From an uncultured Eubacteriales bacterium (GTDB lineage: Bacteria; Bacillota; Clostridia; Oscillospirales; CAG-272), in contig CAKSJC010000073.1 in assembly GCA_934462885.1 (NCBI GenBank), positions 1 through 7,709 on the forward strand: a stretch of DNA of 7,709 nucleotides, given 5' to 3'. The position numbers and the translations under genes are program-made. The number at the start of each line of letters is the position of its first letter. The first letter of the stretch is position 1. This document shows positions 1 through 6,580 of this stretch, one piece after another. Below the pieces are notes generated by a model. It was not told the origin of the DNA. It searched no databases and saw nothing but the letters and a program-made list of their open reading frames with translations.

Positions 1-856
1 GATATACGGTAGCCTCCGGCCGCGGGATTGGTATCTGCGCACCTGTCTCATCTGCGGGAACTTCTCTCACCGTCGAGATATTATACATGCTGTCGGCGGC
101 GCTGTTCATTCGTTCGTGCTTTTTCTTCTCGCGAAGGTATTCGAGATATTCTTCTTCTTTTATTTTATTCTTTGTCGGAGGGACATTTTTACGTCTTTCG
201 CTCCGCTCCGCTCTTTTTTCGTTTGCGAATTTAATTTTATATGCTATAAGTATAAAAAGAGCGCGCGGGGTCATTCCCCAGATATAAAGCGCCAGGATGA
301 GTATCACTGCGATAATAATTAAAAGCGAGCATATTTTACCGAATCCCTTCATCAAAAGCTCACCGAGAACTCCTCCGAACACTCCGCCTCCCGAAAGAAT
401 GTTGCCGTCAGTGTAATGAGTTTTAACGTCAAGAGTATTCTGTCCGCCTGCGGTGATATGAAGAAGCATGGTTAGCATTAGAAAAACGATAGTCATAGAT
501 GCGCTTCTTGAGGCAACTCTGCCCTCACGTGCGTCACGATTCCATATGAGCGCGCGCACCAGTATAAATACGGGAAGTGCGTATGCGGCTCCGCCGAACA
601 GACCCGTAAGAATTCCTCTGACTTCTCCGCCTACCTGTCCTTCTCCTACTATCACGCAAGCTGCGGAAAGGAGTGCCAAAACTGCAAGAATATACGGAGT
701 AAGCTGTGATATGATCGACGCTTCTTCGGTTTCGTTTTTCTTACGCTGAGCGGTATTTTTATCTGAGGCCGCGGCGCGGCTTTTTGTATTCTTTGCGGAA
801 GATGTTTTCTTTCCTGAAGTTTTTCCGGTATTTTTTGTATTCTTCGTCTGTGCCAT
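1..856 (-). CDS. ftsK: FtsK/SpoIIIE-family DNA translocase, N-terminal membrane part (partial, runs off the left edge)
   Basis: FtsK/SpoIIIE proteins are septum-anchored ATPases that pump chromosomal DNA during division or sporulation. Only the first 285 residues are in the window; the linker end and the motor domain lie beyond position 1. Residues 1-45 form a Lys/Asn/Thr/Ser-rich cytoplasmic tail. Four hydrophobic segments follow at about 52-70, 81-104, 118-136 and 175-206, with a glycine-rich stretch (GGGVFGG, 156-162) before the last. This is the usual four-helix FtsK anchor. From about 210 the chain turns highly charged (KEEEYLEYLREKKKHER region), as in the FtsK linker. The ATG at 856-854 is preceded by GGAAGGAAAG at a suitable distance. 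The call rests on the helix layout, the glycine-rich loop and the charged linker; the motor motifs that would prove it are not visible. An ORF at 960-652 in another frame overlaps this gene and is a shadow. Confidence 0.82.
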   Translation of the reverse strand, partial: MAQTKNTKNTGKTSGKKTSSAKNTKSRAAASDKNTAQRKKNETEEASIISQLTPYILAVLALLSAACVIVGEGQVGGEVRGILTGLFGGAAYALPVFILVRALIWNRDAREGRVASRSASMTIVFLMLTMLLHITAGGQNTLDVKTHYTDGNILSGGGVFGGVLGELLMKGFGKICSLLIIIAVILILALYIWGMTPRALFILIAYKIKFANEKRAERSERRKNVPPTKNKIKEEEYLEYLREKKKHERMNSAADSMYNISTVREVPADETGAQIPIPRPEATVY

Positions 857-931
857 GTTCTTTCCTTCCCGGATAATTTTATCAATATATAGGTAAAATA
901 ATAAATAGTTTCGTCTCGGCGATATACCGCC

Positions 932-960
932 AATATATATTTTACCATGCGAAGAGACAA
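932..960 (-). promoter_or_regulatory. Candidate sigma-A promoter of ftsK
   Basis: Read on the minus strand, TTGTCT (960-955) and TATATT (937-932) are 17 bases apart, a 4/6 and a 5/6 match to the vegetative consensus. Transcription would start near 925, about 70 bases before the ftsK start. A near-perfect palindrome (918-931, GGCG and CGCC arms) sits right at the expected start point. It lies inside a wider inverted repeat (GGTAAAAT 892-899 and ATTTTACC 939-946). Found by eye only. Confidence 0.45.
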
Positions 961-1049
961 ATTACAAGTAAAATTTATTATGAAATCCGTCTTTTAATAA
1001 ATATTACCGCAATATCATATTGCCAGGGAGGTAAATACGGAGTGTTATT

Positions 1050-1430
1050 ATGAAATTTCATATTGATATAAAAAGCTTTGTCATTATATTTACTGCATTT
1101 TTTCTCTCTTTCTGCGGTGGTATTTTGAACGGTATAATAGGCACGGGAGGAGGAATAATCTTTATGATGGTGTCACGGCTTATCGTAAGCTGTTCTTCAA
1201 AAGAAATGTACGCTTTCGCAATGTCGTGCGTCATTCCGATCTCCGTACTCTCTCTCTTGTTTTACGATATGTCTGTTTTTGATGTTAAAACCGTTATTAT
1301 GCTTGCATTTCCTGCCCTTGCCGGCGGGATAACGGGCGCGCTTGTCAGGGACAAAATATCCTCGGTATGGCTGAACAAGGCGTTCGCACTTCTTACGGTA
1401 TATTCGGGCATATCTATGATCTTTCGTTAA
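1050..1430 (+). CDS. TauE/SafE (TSUP) family membrane protein, N-terminal-type half
   Basis: This 126-residue protein matches one half of a TauE/SafE-type transporter, a family linked to export of sulfite, sulfonates and other small sulfur-containing anions. Residues 21-40 carry the family signature GGxLNGxIGTGGG inside the first helix. Further hydrophobic helices lie at about 58-72, 82-98 and 108-125, and the AGGITGALVRDKI stretch (91-103) is also typical. Full-size relatives are about 250 residues with two such halves, so this is half length. Its stop is followed after 14 bases by a second half-size TSUP gene, and the two probably form one transporter. The ATG at 1050 has GGAG at 1039-1042, 7 bases upstream; a stronger GGGAGG at 1026-1031 lies too far away. 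The substrate cannot be told from sequence. No convincing promoter was found in the 193-base gap to ftsK. Confidence 0.8.
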   Translation: MKFHIDIKSFVIIFTAFFLSFCGGILNGIIGTGGGIIFMMVSRLIVSCSSKEMYAFAMSCVIPISVLSLLFYDMSVFDVKTVIMLAFPALAGGITGALVRDKISSVWLNKAFALLTVYSGISMIFR

Positions 1431-1444
1431 TTTTCGGAGGACGT

Positions 1445-1882
1445 ATGAAAATTACGGATATTTTTGTTTTGTTTATCCTTGCGGTACTTGCCGGAACGGG
1501 GATTGGCGGAGGAGGGCTTCCGGTTGTTTATCTTTCGCTCATATGCGGCTATTCTCAAAACGACTCGCAGGCGCTCAATCTTTTTTTCTTTATTATCTGT
1601 GCGCTTTCCTCCACCGTTTTCCGATATAAAACCGAAGGTACGGAAAACATAAAAAAATCGTTGATCTGCTCTGCTCTCGCGATTCCCGGTGTATATCTCG
1701 GAAGCCTTATCCGTCAATCGGTATCCGAAAAAGAACTGAGAGTTTTTTTCGGCGCGGTTCTTGCGATTACAGGACTTTTTATTCTGTTCGGAGAAAGTGT
1801 GAAAAAAATTTCAGCCATAATAAAAGAAAAACGCGCGCGGCGGCGCGGGGAAAAAAACAGGAGACGTATCGAAGATAAATAG
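1445..1882 (+). CDS. TauE/SafE (TSUP) family membrane protein, C-terminal-type half
   Basis: This is a 145-residue partner of the preceding gene. It opens with a short hydrophobic stretch and the signature AGTGIGGGGLPVVYL (16-30), the same glycine motif as the first half. Helices follow at about 44-58, 73-90 and 99-117 (VFFGAVLAITGLFILFG region). The C-terminus is a basic cytoplasmic tail (127-141, Arg/Lys-rich). I chose the ATG at 1445 because GGAGG (1436-1440) lies just ahead of it and the protein then begins at the usual border of a TSUP half. An in-frame ATG at 1367 would overlap the upstream gene by 64 bases and add 26 non-hydrophobic residues. The reading frame differs from that of the first half and each gene has its own ribosome binding site, so this reads as two genes rather than one gene with a single stop mutation. 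The final codons form one arm of the terminator hairpin. Confidence 0.78.
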   Translation: MKITDIFVLFILAVLAGTGIGGGGLPVVYLSLICGYSQNDSQALNLFFFIICALSSTVFRYKTEGTENIKKSLICSALAIPGVYLGSLIRQSVSEKELRVFFGAVLAITGLFILFGESVKKISAIIKEKRARRRGEKNRRRIEDK

Positions 1883-1907
1883 CATCAGAAAAAACGTCTC
1901 CTGTTTT
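1851..1907. terminator. Probable bidirectional Rho-independent terminator
   Basis: A perfect 14-bp inverted repeat (1854-1867 with 1894-1907, core ACAGGAGACGT / ACGTCTCCTGT) encloses a 26-base loop that includes the TSUP stop codon. On the minus strand the stem is followed by a run of seven T (complement of 1851-1857), a good terminator for the lipoprotein gene that ends at 1970. On the plus strand the stem ends in TTTT followed by CATTTTCC, a weaker T-tract for the TSUP pair. The loop is long for a terminator, but the stem is exact and sits between two convergent genes. Confidence 0.72.
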
Positions 1908-1969
1908 CATTTTCCATGACAGCATTCGTGACTTTATCAAATCGTTCAGCCATTTTTTTCGTGAACAGC

Positions 1970-2956
1970 TTACCCAAGAATATTCTGAGTTTTCACAATG
2001 CTTTCGGTCACCCCGTTTTCCGCCGTAAATATGTCTCCGGTATATTTATCAACCAGTATATCTTTCATAATGTACGGAACGCGGTAAAATCTGTCATTTT
2101 CGCTATACCCCGCAAAGTCAACCGCCGTCAGGCTTTCGGTAAAATCTATAACGTTCTCTGCTTCTTTTGAAAGCATCCATCGGTTTTCAACGGCTATATG
2201 GTAATTTCCGTATTTTTCTTCGTACTCGCTCAAGAATCTGTCATGGAGAAGCAATGCCGCCTCTGTCCATGTCATAGCGGACAAGTTTTCGCGGAAGCTC
2301 CATATCGCGATATGCGCTCCGCGGTACAGATAAAAACCTTTATGCGCATCGCTTAAACTGATTGTGGCGCGCTGTGATGCAGTGCCGAACGGCTTCACTT
2401 CCGCATCGCATAATATCCAAAGGTCTAAAAGAGGCACATACAAAACGGGTTTCAACGGTGATGGATCGATGTTCTCCTCAAGGCTTCCGGCTCCCGGTCC
2501 GGCCTTTGCTTTAATTGTCTCCTCCGCGGCAGCGGACAGAGTTACGCTTTTTCCGTTCACGATTGCTTTATCGGAACCCGACTCAAGAAATATTGTTTTT
2601 TCGCCGCCGTTTTTATAGCTTATCGAAATCTCTGAACCGACCGTGCTGCTTTCGAAATCATCAAAAAGAGCGGATGCAACACTGTAAAGATCGATATAAT
2701 ACACATTTTCTTTAACTTTCAAAAGATCCTCGTCAAACAGAGGAACACCGTTTGCGAATACCGGAATATTTTTATCTGTAAAATAATCGTAAGTTAATCC
2801 GTTCGCTTCTATCTTTTCAACGTATTCGCTCTCACCGTCGTTAGAATAGTACACCGTTACGGCATCAGGAAAAACCGGCAGAGGATATACCGAAGTTTTT
2901 GCACCGCATGAAAAAAGAAATAGCGAAGTCACAAGGATTAAAAATATTTTTTTCAT
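1970..2956 (-). CDS. Lipoprotein of unknown function with possible stalk/copper-amine-oxidase-N-like repeats
   Basis: This 328-residue protein starts with a lipoprotein signal: Lys-Lys, a hydrophobic core, then the lipobox LFSC with Cys17, so it should be lipid-anchored on the outer face of the membrane. I do not recognise it as a named family. Residues about 65-201 read like two copies of the pattern seen in copper-amine-oxidase-N-like stalk domains: a hydrophobic strand, a short NG turn (ANGVPLFDED, IVNGKSVTL), then xVPLxDLW and a final strand (ATISL). That resemblance is weak and by eye. The C-terminal third (about 225-328) holds an amphipathic helix and a KDILVDKYTGDIFTAENG stretch, similar in style to small secreted beta-domains. 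GAGG (2966-2969) lies 9 bases before the ATG. It follows the zinc permease gene on the same strand with a hairpin between them, so it may be an occasional read-through partner of the metal operon or a separate gene. No own promoter was found. Confidence 0.7.
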   Translation of the reverse strand: MKKIFLILVTSLFLFSCGAKTSVYPLPVFPDAVTVYYSNDGESEYVEKIEANGLTYDYFTDKNIPVFANGVPLFDEDLLKVKENVYYIDLYSVASALFDDFESSTVGSEISISYKNGGEKTIFLESGSDKAIVNGKSVTLSAAAEETIKAKAGPGAGSLEENIDPSPLKPVLYVPLLDLWILCDAEVKPFGTASQRATISLSDAHKGFYLYRGAHIAIWSFRENLSAMTWTEAALLLHDRFLSEYEEKYGNYHIAVENRWMLSKEAENVIDFTESLTAVDFAGYSENDRFYRVPYIMKDILVDKYTGDIFTAENGVTESIVKTQNILG

Positions 2957-2973
2957 AAAAGAAAACCTCGCGT

Positions 2974-3014
2974 AAAAAATCGGTAAAGAATTTACTTTTT
3001 AGACGTTCTTTACC
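2974..3014 (-). terminator. Rho-independent terminator or attenuator after the znu operon
   Basis: Read on the minus strand, a perfect 9-bp stem (GGTAAAGAA and TTCTTTACC, 2982-2990 with 3006-3014) with a 15-base loop is followed two bases later by six T (complement of 2974-2979). It lies 37 bases after the permease stop and directly before the lipoprotein gene. The stem is AT-rich and so only moderately stable, which would allow read-through. Outside it, AAAACCTCG (2962-2970) and CGAGGGGTTTT (3027-3037) are roughly complementary, so a larger structure could cover the lipoprotein ribosome binding site. Confidence 0.6.
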
Positions 3015-3051
3015 AAATAAAAGTTCCGAGGGGTTTTATCTCTGCTCTCAA

Positions 3052-3930
3052 TCAGGATTTATCCGCAAGAGCGGTTCTTTTCATTTTTATTCTGCCTGTG
3101 ACACCGCTTATGCCCGTGACCGCCGCATAGCAGATCGCCTCAGTAGTTACGACAGCTGCTCCTGTCTGGAGGGAAAAGACGCACGCCATGAAAAATCCGA
3201 CTATAAAACATACAACCGATATAACTGCCGACAAGATAACCGTAAGCTTAAAACTTTTCGTTATTCTCATCGCGGTGAGCGCGGGAAAAATTATAAGCGC
3301 GGATATCATGATTGATCCCATCATCTTCATTCCGACAACTATCGTTATTCCGGTAAGAAACGCAAGCATAAGTCCGAAGAGATTCGTTTTTACTCCGGCT
3401 GCGGAGGCAAATACTTCATCGAAAGTGGAAGCGAAGATGAGCTTTGAAAATACAATGAACCATCCGATAACGCACACCGACAGAACGACCGATATTACCA
3501 TATCTTTGTCGGATATCGTGATAATTGACGCAGATCCGAAGAGCGAATTGCAGATATCTCCGCTTCTGCCGCCCGTGAAATTATAGATCAGCGTTCCGAC
3601 GGCGACGGCGCCCGTAGACACGACTGCGCAAGCCGCGTCTCCGTTCAGCTTTCCTTCATTTTTTGAAAGTCTCATGATAAGTACTGCCGCAAGTATGACT
3701 ATCGGCACCGACACTTCTATGGAATACGTCGCTCCGACGCCCGAAACTGTCGCGAGAGCGAGAGCAAAAAAACCGACATGCGAAAGACCGTCGCCTATCA
3801 TTGAGTATCTTTTCAGTACAAGACTTACTCCGAGAACAGACGCGCACAGCGATACAAGTATTCCGACCGTCATAGCGCGAAGTACGACTTTAACGAGAAA
3901 TTCACTGGAAAATAATTCTGAAATGCTCAT
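3052..3930 (-). CDS. znuB: Zinc/metal ABC transporter permease (ZnuB/AdcB-like, ABC-3 family)
   Basis: This is the membrane channel of a metal-importing ABC transporter; a dimer would carry Zn(II), less likely Mn(II) or Fe(II), through the cytoplasmic membrane. The 292-residue length is normal. About eight hydrophobic segments are visible, and three family landmarks can be read: KRYSMIGDGLSHVGF (40-54), the NGDAACAVVSTGAVAVGTL region (96-114), and GMKMMGSIMISALIIFPALTA (200-220), which corresponds to the conserved GxxLmsALLIiPaatA stretch. FSLQTGAAVV (252-261) replaces the usual YxxDxPSGAxIV motif near the end. The ATG overlaps the TGA of the ATPase gene (ATGA), so the two are translationally coupled, and a full AAAGGAGG (3937-3944) lies 7 bases upstream, within the ATPase gene. 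It is the last gene of the operon ahead of the hairpin at 2974-3014. Confidence 0.93.
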   Translation of the reverse strand: MSISELFSSEFLVKVVLRAMTVGILVSLCASVLGVSLVLKRYSMIGDGLSHVGFFALALATVSGVGATYSIEVSVPIVILAAVLIMRLSKNEGKLNGDAACAVVSTGAVAVGTLIYNFTGGRSGDICNSLFGSASIITISDKDMVISVVLSVCVIGWFIVFSKLIFASTFDEVFASAAGVKTNLFGLMLAFLTGITIVVGMKMMGSIMISALIIFPALTAMRITKSFKLTVILSAVISVVCFIVGFFMACVFSLQTGAAVVTTEAICYAAVTGISGVTGRIKMKRTALADKS

Positions 3931-4910
3931 TTTACATCCTCCTTTCCTCTTTTTTTATCGTTTTTGAAATTATCGTCGGCGTAATTGTCCATGCTTAATC
4001 GCTCTTTCTGCCGCTTCTCGCGTCGACCATGCTCGTCAGCATGTGCGTCGTTAAAATCAACTCGCTCACCGTTACACAACTCTGACGCGCAGGAATCTGT
4101 ATGCAGACATTCGCATGATGAGTGATTTTTCCGCTCATCTCCGCTGTTATCTGCTCTAAATTGCTCAAGGCGCGGACATTTATCACATTTGCACTCATCA
4201 TGATGATGTCTCTTCTCATCAAACTCATCGTCGATCTTTTCGTGCATTTTATATTCTTCAACAGTTCCGAAGAACGAATGCCCCCTGCACATCGACAGGA
4301 CAAAATCCGCTTCTCTCAATGCACATTGTACGTCGTGCGACACCATCATAACCGCGCATCCGACCTCGCGGTTCAGCATTCTGATAACCGAATACATCTC
4401 ATGAGCGGCATCGGGATCAAGCCCCGTTACAGGCTCGTCAAGCAGGAGAATCTTTTCCGATACGCACAAAGCACGTGCAAGAAGAACTCGCTGTTTTTGT
4501 CCGCCCGACAGTTCACCGAAACATTTGTCCGCTATCTTATCTACCCGGAGCAAAGACATAAAATATTCCGCGTGTTTTTTTGATTCGCTTTTCCATGCGA
4601 TACCGTATAGATCACGTCTTATACAGCCTGAACGCACCACTTCTCTGACCGTTGCCGGAAAATCGCGTACTATAACCGACTGCTGGGGAAGGTAGCCAAT
4701 TCCGCCTTTTTGTATTTCCGGAGAGATCGTTAATTTTCCGCCTGCCGGCTTTAACTCTCCGATTATAGTTTTCAGAAGCGTGCTTTTACCGCTTCCGTTT
4801 TCACCGACGACACAAAGATATTCTCCCTCGGATAAAGAAAAATCAACATTTTTTGCCGCCGTATACCCTTCGTAAGAAAGAATCAGATTCTCTGCTTTTA
4901 TAAGTTCCAT
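3927..4910 (-). CDS. znuC: Zinc/metal ABC transporter ATPase (ZnuC-like) with an extra Cys/His-rich C-terminal tail
   Basis: This is the ATP-hydrolysing subunit of the metal importer, cytoplasmic and bound to the permease. All catalytic motifs are intact: Walker A GENGSGKST (36-44), Q-loop YLPQQ (73-77), signature LSGGQKQR (134-141), Walker B ILLLDEP (154-160), D-loop GLDPDA (163-168) and switch His192 (SHD). The normal domain ends near residue 225. A further 100 or so residues follow, unlike the typical family length of about 230-260. Residues 235-294 of this tail contain seven Cys (240, 242, 245, 266, 268, 274, 279) and seven His (235-237, 263, 270, 290, 294), in patterns such as HHHxxCxCxxC and CxCxHxxxC. 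The rest is acidic and Lys/Arg-rich. The tail is in frame, has no stop, and ends exactly at the ATGA overlap with the permease gene, so it looks like real coding sequence. The start at 4910 has only a weak ribosome binding site (GGTAG). Confidence 0.92.
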   Translation of the reverse strand: MELIKAENLILSYEGYTAAKNVDFSLSEGEYLCVVGENGSGKSTLLKTIIGELKPAGGKLTISPEIQKGGIGYLPQQSVIVRDFPATVREVVRSGCIRRDLYGIAWKSESKKHAEYFMSLLRVDKIADKCFGELSGGQKQRVLLARALCVSEKILLLDEPVTGLDPDAAHEMYSVIRMLNREVGCAVMMVSHDVQCALREADFVLSMCRGHSFFGTVEEYKMHEKIDDEFDEKRHHHDECKCDKCPRLEQFRADNSGDERKNHSSCECLHTDSCASELCNGERVDFNDAHADEHGRREKRQKERLSMDNYADDNFKNDKKRGKEDVK

Positions 4911-4957
4911 ATCAACTACCGTTTTATTTCATTATTTCAAAAAATCAACCGTTTTTT

Positions 4958-5021
4958 AGCACACATATTTGATGCACTTTATATCATGATGTATTATGTC
5001 GTGCTGTTTAATGCGGCATTA
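4958..5021. repeat. Inverted repeats in the znuA-znuC gap
   Basis: The 145-base gap between znuA and znuC (4911-5055) is long for genes of one operon. It holds a perfect palindrome with one central base (TAATGC G GCATTA, 5009-5021). It also holds a 10-bp inverted repeat (AGCACACATA 4958-4967 with TATGT/GTGCT 4995-4999 and 5001-5005, one bulged C) around a 27-base loop. On the minus strand the hairpin is followed by A residues rather than T, so it is not a standard terminator. Options are a regulator site, an mRNA-stability hairpin that sets the ZnuA to ZnuC ratio, or an internal promoter region. I found no convincing -35/-10 pair here. Confidence 0.4.
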
Positions 5022-5055
5022 TCCCTAAATCCACACTCTCCGTCCGACGGAAAAA

Positions 5056-6042
5056 TCAGTTCAATGCGTCCTTCAGAGCATCCAAGTTTCGTCTCATAAG
5101 ATCCGCATATGTTACACCTGAGGAAAAATCTTCCTTTGTCACGTTGTGCGCGGAATGAAGTTCAAGTATCCCGCAACCAGTTTCAGCAGACACAGCTTTC
5201 GCCGTTTTTCCGTCTGAAAACTCGATTGTAAACACATAGGGAATATCCTCATTTTCCACCTTATTAATTAGGAAAGAAACCGTTTCGAGAGACGGTTCGA
5301 CATTTGAAGAACAACCGCTGAAAGCGGCGTAGTATTTTAATCCCCACTCGTTTGCCATATACCGAAACGGAAATCTGTCAGCCACGATTATCGTATCGCG
5401 AGATGCGTTTTTCACACACTCTCGCCCCGCCCTGTCAATTTCCGAAAGCTTTTCCGCGTATTTATCAAAGTTTTCATTCACTCGATCCGAAAGAGTTTCG
5501 TCAAGTGAAATAACCGTGTCTCTGACTTTTTCCATGATCCGCACGGCATTCGGCACAGATGTCCACACATGCTCGTCGAACGCTCCGTCTCCATGCTCAT
5601 CCTCATCGGCGTGTTCATTCTTATCGTCAGACTCCATCCCCTCCACCGTTTCTTCGGAAAGGAGAGGACAAATATCCATCGCGCATAGCTTTGCCGTCCC
5701 CTTCATGTCATCTCCTACCGCCGCGAATATATCTTCTACCCATTCTTCGCTTTCACCTCCGACATAAAGAAAGATATCGGACTCCGCTATTTTCGCGATA
5801 TCCGAAAGTCCTGCTTCAAAATCATGAGCCTCGCTTCCGGGAGAAATGAGCATCTCAACTTCGCACACATCGCCGCAAACCGCCCTCGCGAAATCGTACA
5901 TTGCAAAATTCGTTGTAACAACAGATATCTTTTCATCGTCATCTTTTTTCTGTATGCCGCACGAAAAAAGAGTTGTCGTGCAGAGAAGAATCAACGCTAT
6001 GCATAAAATTCTTTTTTTATTTTTAGTAAATGAAAGCTTCAT
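5056..6042 (-). CDS. znuA: Zinc/metal ABC transporter substrate-binding lipoprotein (ZnuA-like)
   Basis: This is the extracellular metal-binding component that delivers Zn(II) or a similar ion to the permease. The 328-residue protein has a basic start, a hydrophobic core and the lipobox LFSC with Cys28, then an Asp/Lys-rich linker. Likely metal ligands are His73 (PGSEAHDFE), His158 (DEHVWTSVPNA, matching the family DPHxWxxP) and His296 near the end (LELHSAHN). The usual third His of the family (HxAFxYxA) is not present; that stretch reads ADRFPFRYMANEWGLKYY (221-238). From memory, a DRFPFRY version is common in clostridial ZnuA-like proteins, so this is a subfamily trait rather than damage. 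Residues 138-158 form an acidic, His-containing loop, as in many zinc-specific ZnuA proteins. GGAG (6050-6053) lies 7 bases before the ATG, and the repressor gene ends only 31 bases upstream, so the two are probably co-transcribed. Confidence 0.92.
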   Translation of the reverse strand: MKLSFTKNKKRILCIALILLCTTTLFSCGIQKKDDDEKISVVTTNFAMYDFARAVCGDVCEVEMLISPGSEAHDFEAGLSDIAKIAESDIFLYVGGESEEWVEDIFAAVGDDMKGTAKLCAMDICPLLSEETVEGMESDDKNEHADEDEHGDGAFDEHVWTSVPNAVRIMEKVRDTVISLDETLSDRVNENFDKYAEKLSEIDRAGRECVKNASRDTIIVADRFPFRYMANEWGLKYYAAFSGCSSNVEPSLETVSFLINKVENEDIPYVFTIEFSDGKTAKAVSAETGCGILELHSAHNVTKEDFSSGVTYADLMRRNLDALKDALN

Positions 6043-6073
6043 GAATTATCTCCGTTTTTCTTTTTATTTCAGC

Positions 6074-6559
6074 TTATTCTTGACCGTTAGCTGCATTTCT
6101 TATGGCTTGTCTCCGTGAAATTTGAGAAACATTCTCATTTTTTGTCTTTTCAACGTTTTCATTGTTTACGCTATTCACGGCACAATCAGCGCATGTACCG
6201 TATATAATAGTTTTTGCACAGTCAAGTTCAAAAGAATGCTCATCTTTGAAATGGCGACGCAGGTCATCTACGAACGAGCAATCCATATGGATTATACTTC
6301 CGCATTTTTCACACATCAGATGTATATGCGCTCCATGCATGGGGCACAGATTATATTGATAAAACGCACTTGAAGAGTCGCCCTTAAAACGGCGTAAATA
6401 CCCGTTTTCGCAGAGAAACGCAATCGTTCTGAAAACGGTCGCCTCTCCCGCCTCGACTTTTTTTGCCACCTCTCTCGCGCTGAAACATTCGCCTTGGTTT
6501 TCTTCAAAAAAACGCAGTATCTCGTCGCGCTGTTTTGTTTTATATTTTTTCTCACCCAA
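6074..6559 (-). CDS. zur: Fur-family metal-dependent repressor, probably Zur
   Basis: Fur-family proteins are dimeric repressors that bind DNA when loaded with their metal. Residues 1-60 form the winged-helix DNA-binding domain, with the recognition-helix signature EATVFRTIAFLCENGYL (39-55). The dimerisation domain holds the metal residues: His75, His78 and His80 before Cys83-x-x-Cys86 (AHIHLMCEKCG), and Cys123-x-x-Cys126 (GTCADC). The four Cys would form the structural zinc site. A hydrophilic tail of about 35 residues follows. The start codon is TTG at 6559-6557; GAGAGG lies 9 bases upstream and no ATG occurs until residue 82, so a Met start would delete the DNA-binding domain. It is first in a cluster with znuA, znuC and znuB and has a Fur-type box in front, so zinc sensing is the best guess. 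Fur or PerR specificity cannot be excluded by sequence alone. Confidence 0.87.
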   Translation of the reverse strand: MGEKKYKTKQRDEILRFFEENQGECFSAREVAKKVEAGEATVFRTIAFLCENGYLRRFKGDSSSAFYQYNLCPMHGAHIHLMCEKCGSIIHMDCSFVDDLRRHFKDEHSFELDCAKTIIYGTCADCAVNSVNNENVEKTKNENVSQISRRQAIRNAANGQE

Positions 6560-6580
6560 TTTGACGCGCCTCTCGAAATT

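Noticed and set aside
652..960. A 102-codon minus-strand ORF overlapping the start of ftsK in another frame
   Set aside because: Its downstream half is the out-of-frame reading of the FtsK N-terminus, and the ftsK frame has the better ribosome binding site and membrane helices.
1367..1444. An earlier in-frame ATG for the second TSUP protein
   Set aside because: It would overlap the first TSUP gene by 64 bases, has no ribosome binding site, and adds residues that do not fit the TSUP fold. ATG 1445 follows GGAGG.
1050..1882. One TSUP gene broken by a stop or frameshift
   Set aside because: Each half ends and begins at natural domain borders with its own ribosome binding site, so a pair of genes is the simpler reading. 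Sequencing error cannot be fully excluded.
3188..3586. A 132-codon plus-strand ORF inside znuB
   Set aside because: It is the reverse reading of a clear ABC-3 permease, with no ribosome binding site and no recognisable protein.
4122..4583. A 153-codon plus-strand ORF antisense to znuC
   Set aside because: It lies fully inside a gene with all ATPase motifs intact, has no family resemblance, and arises from the skewed codon use of the opposite strand.
5041..5051. CCGTCCGACGG just after znuA as a terminator
   Set aside because: The stem is only about 4 bp with a 3-base loop and no T-run follows it on the minus strand.
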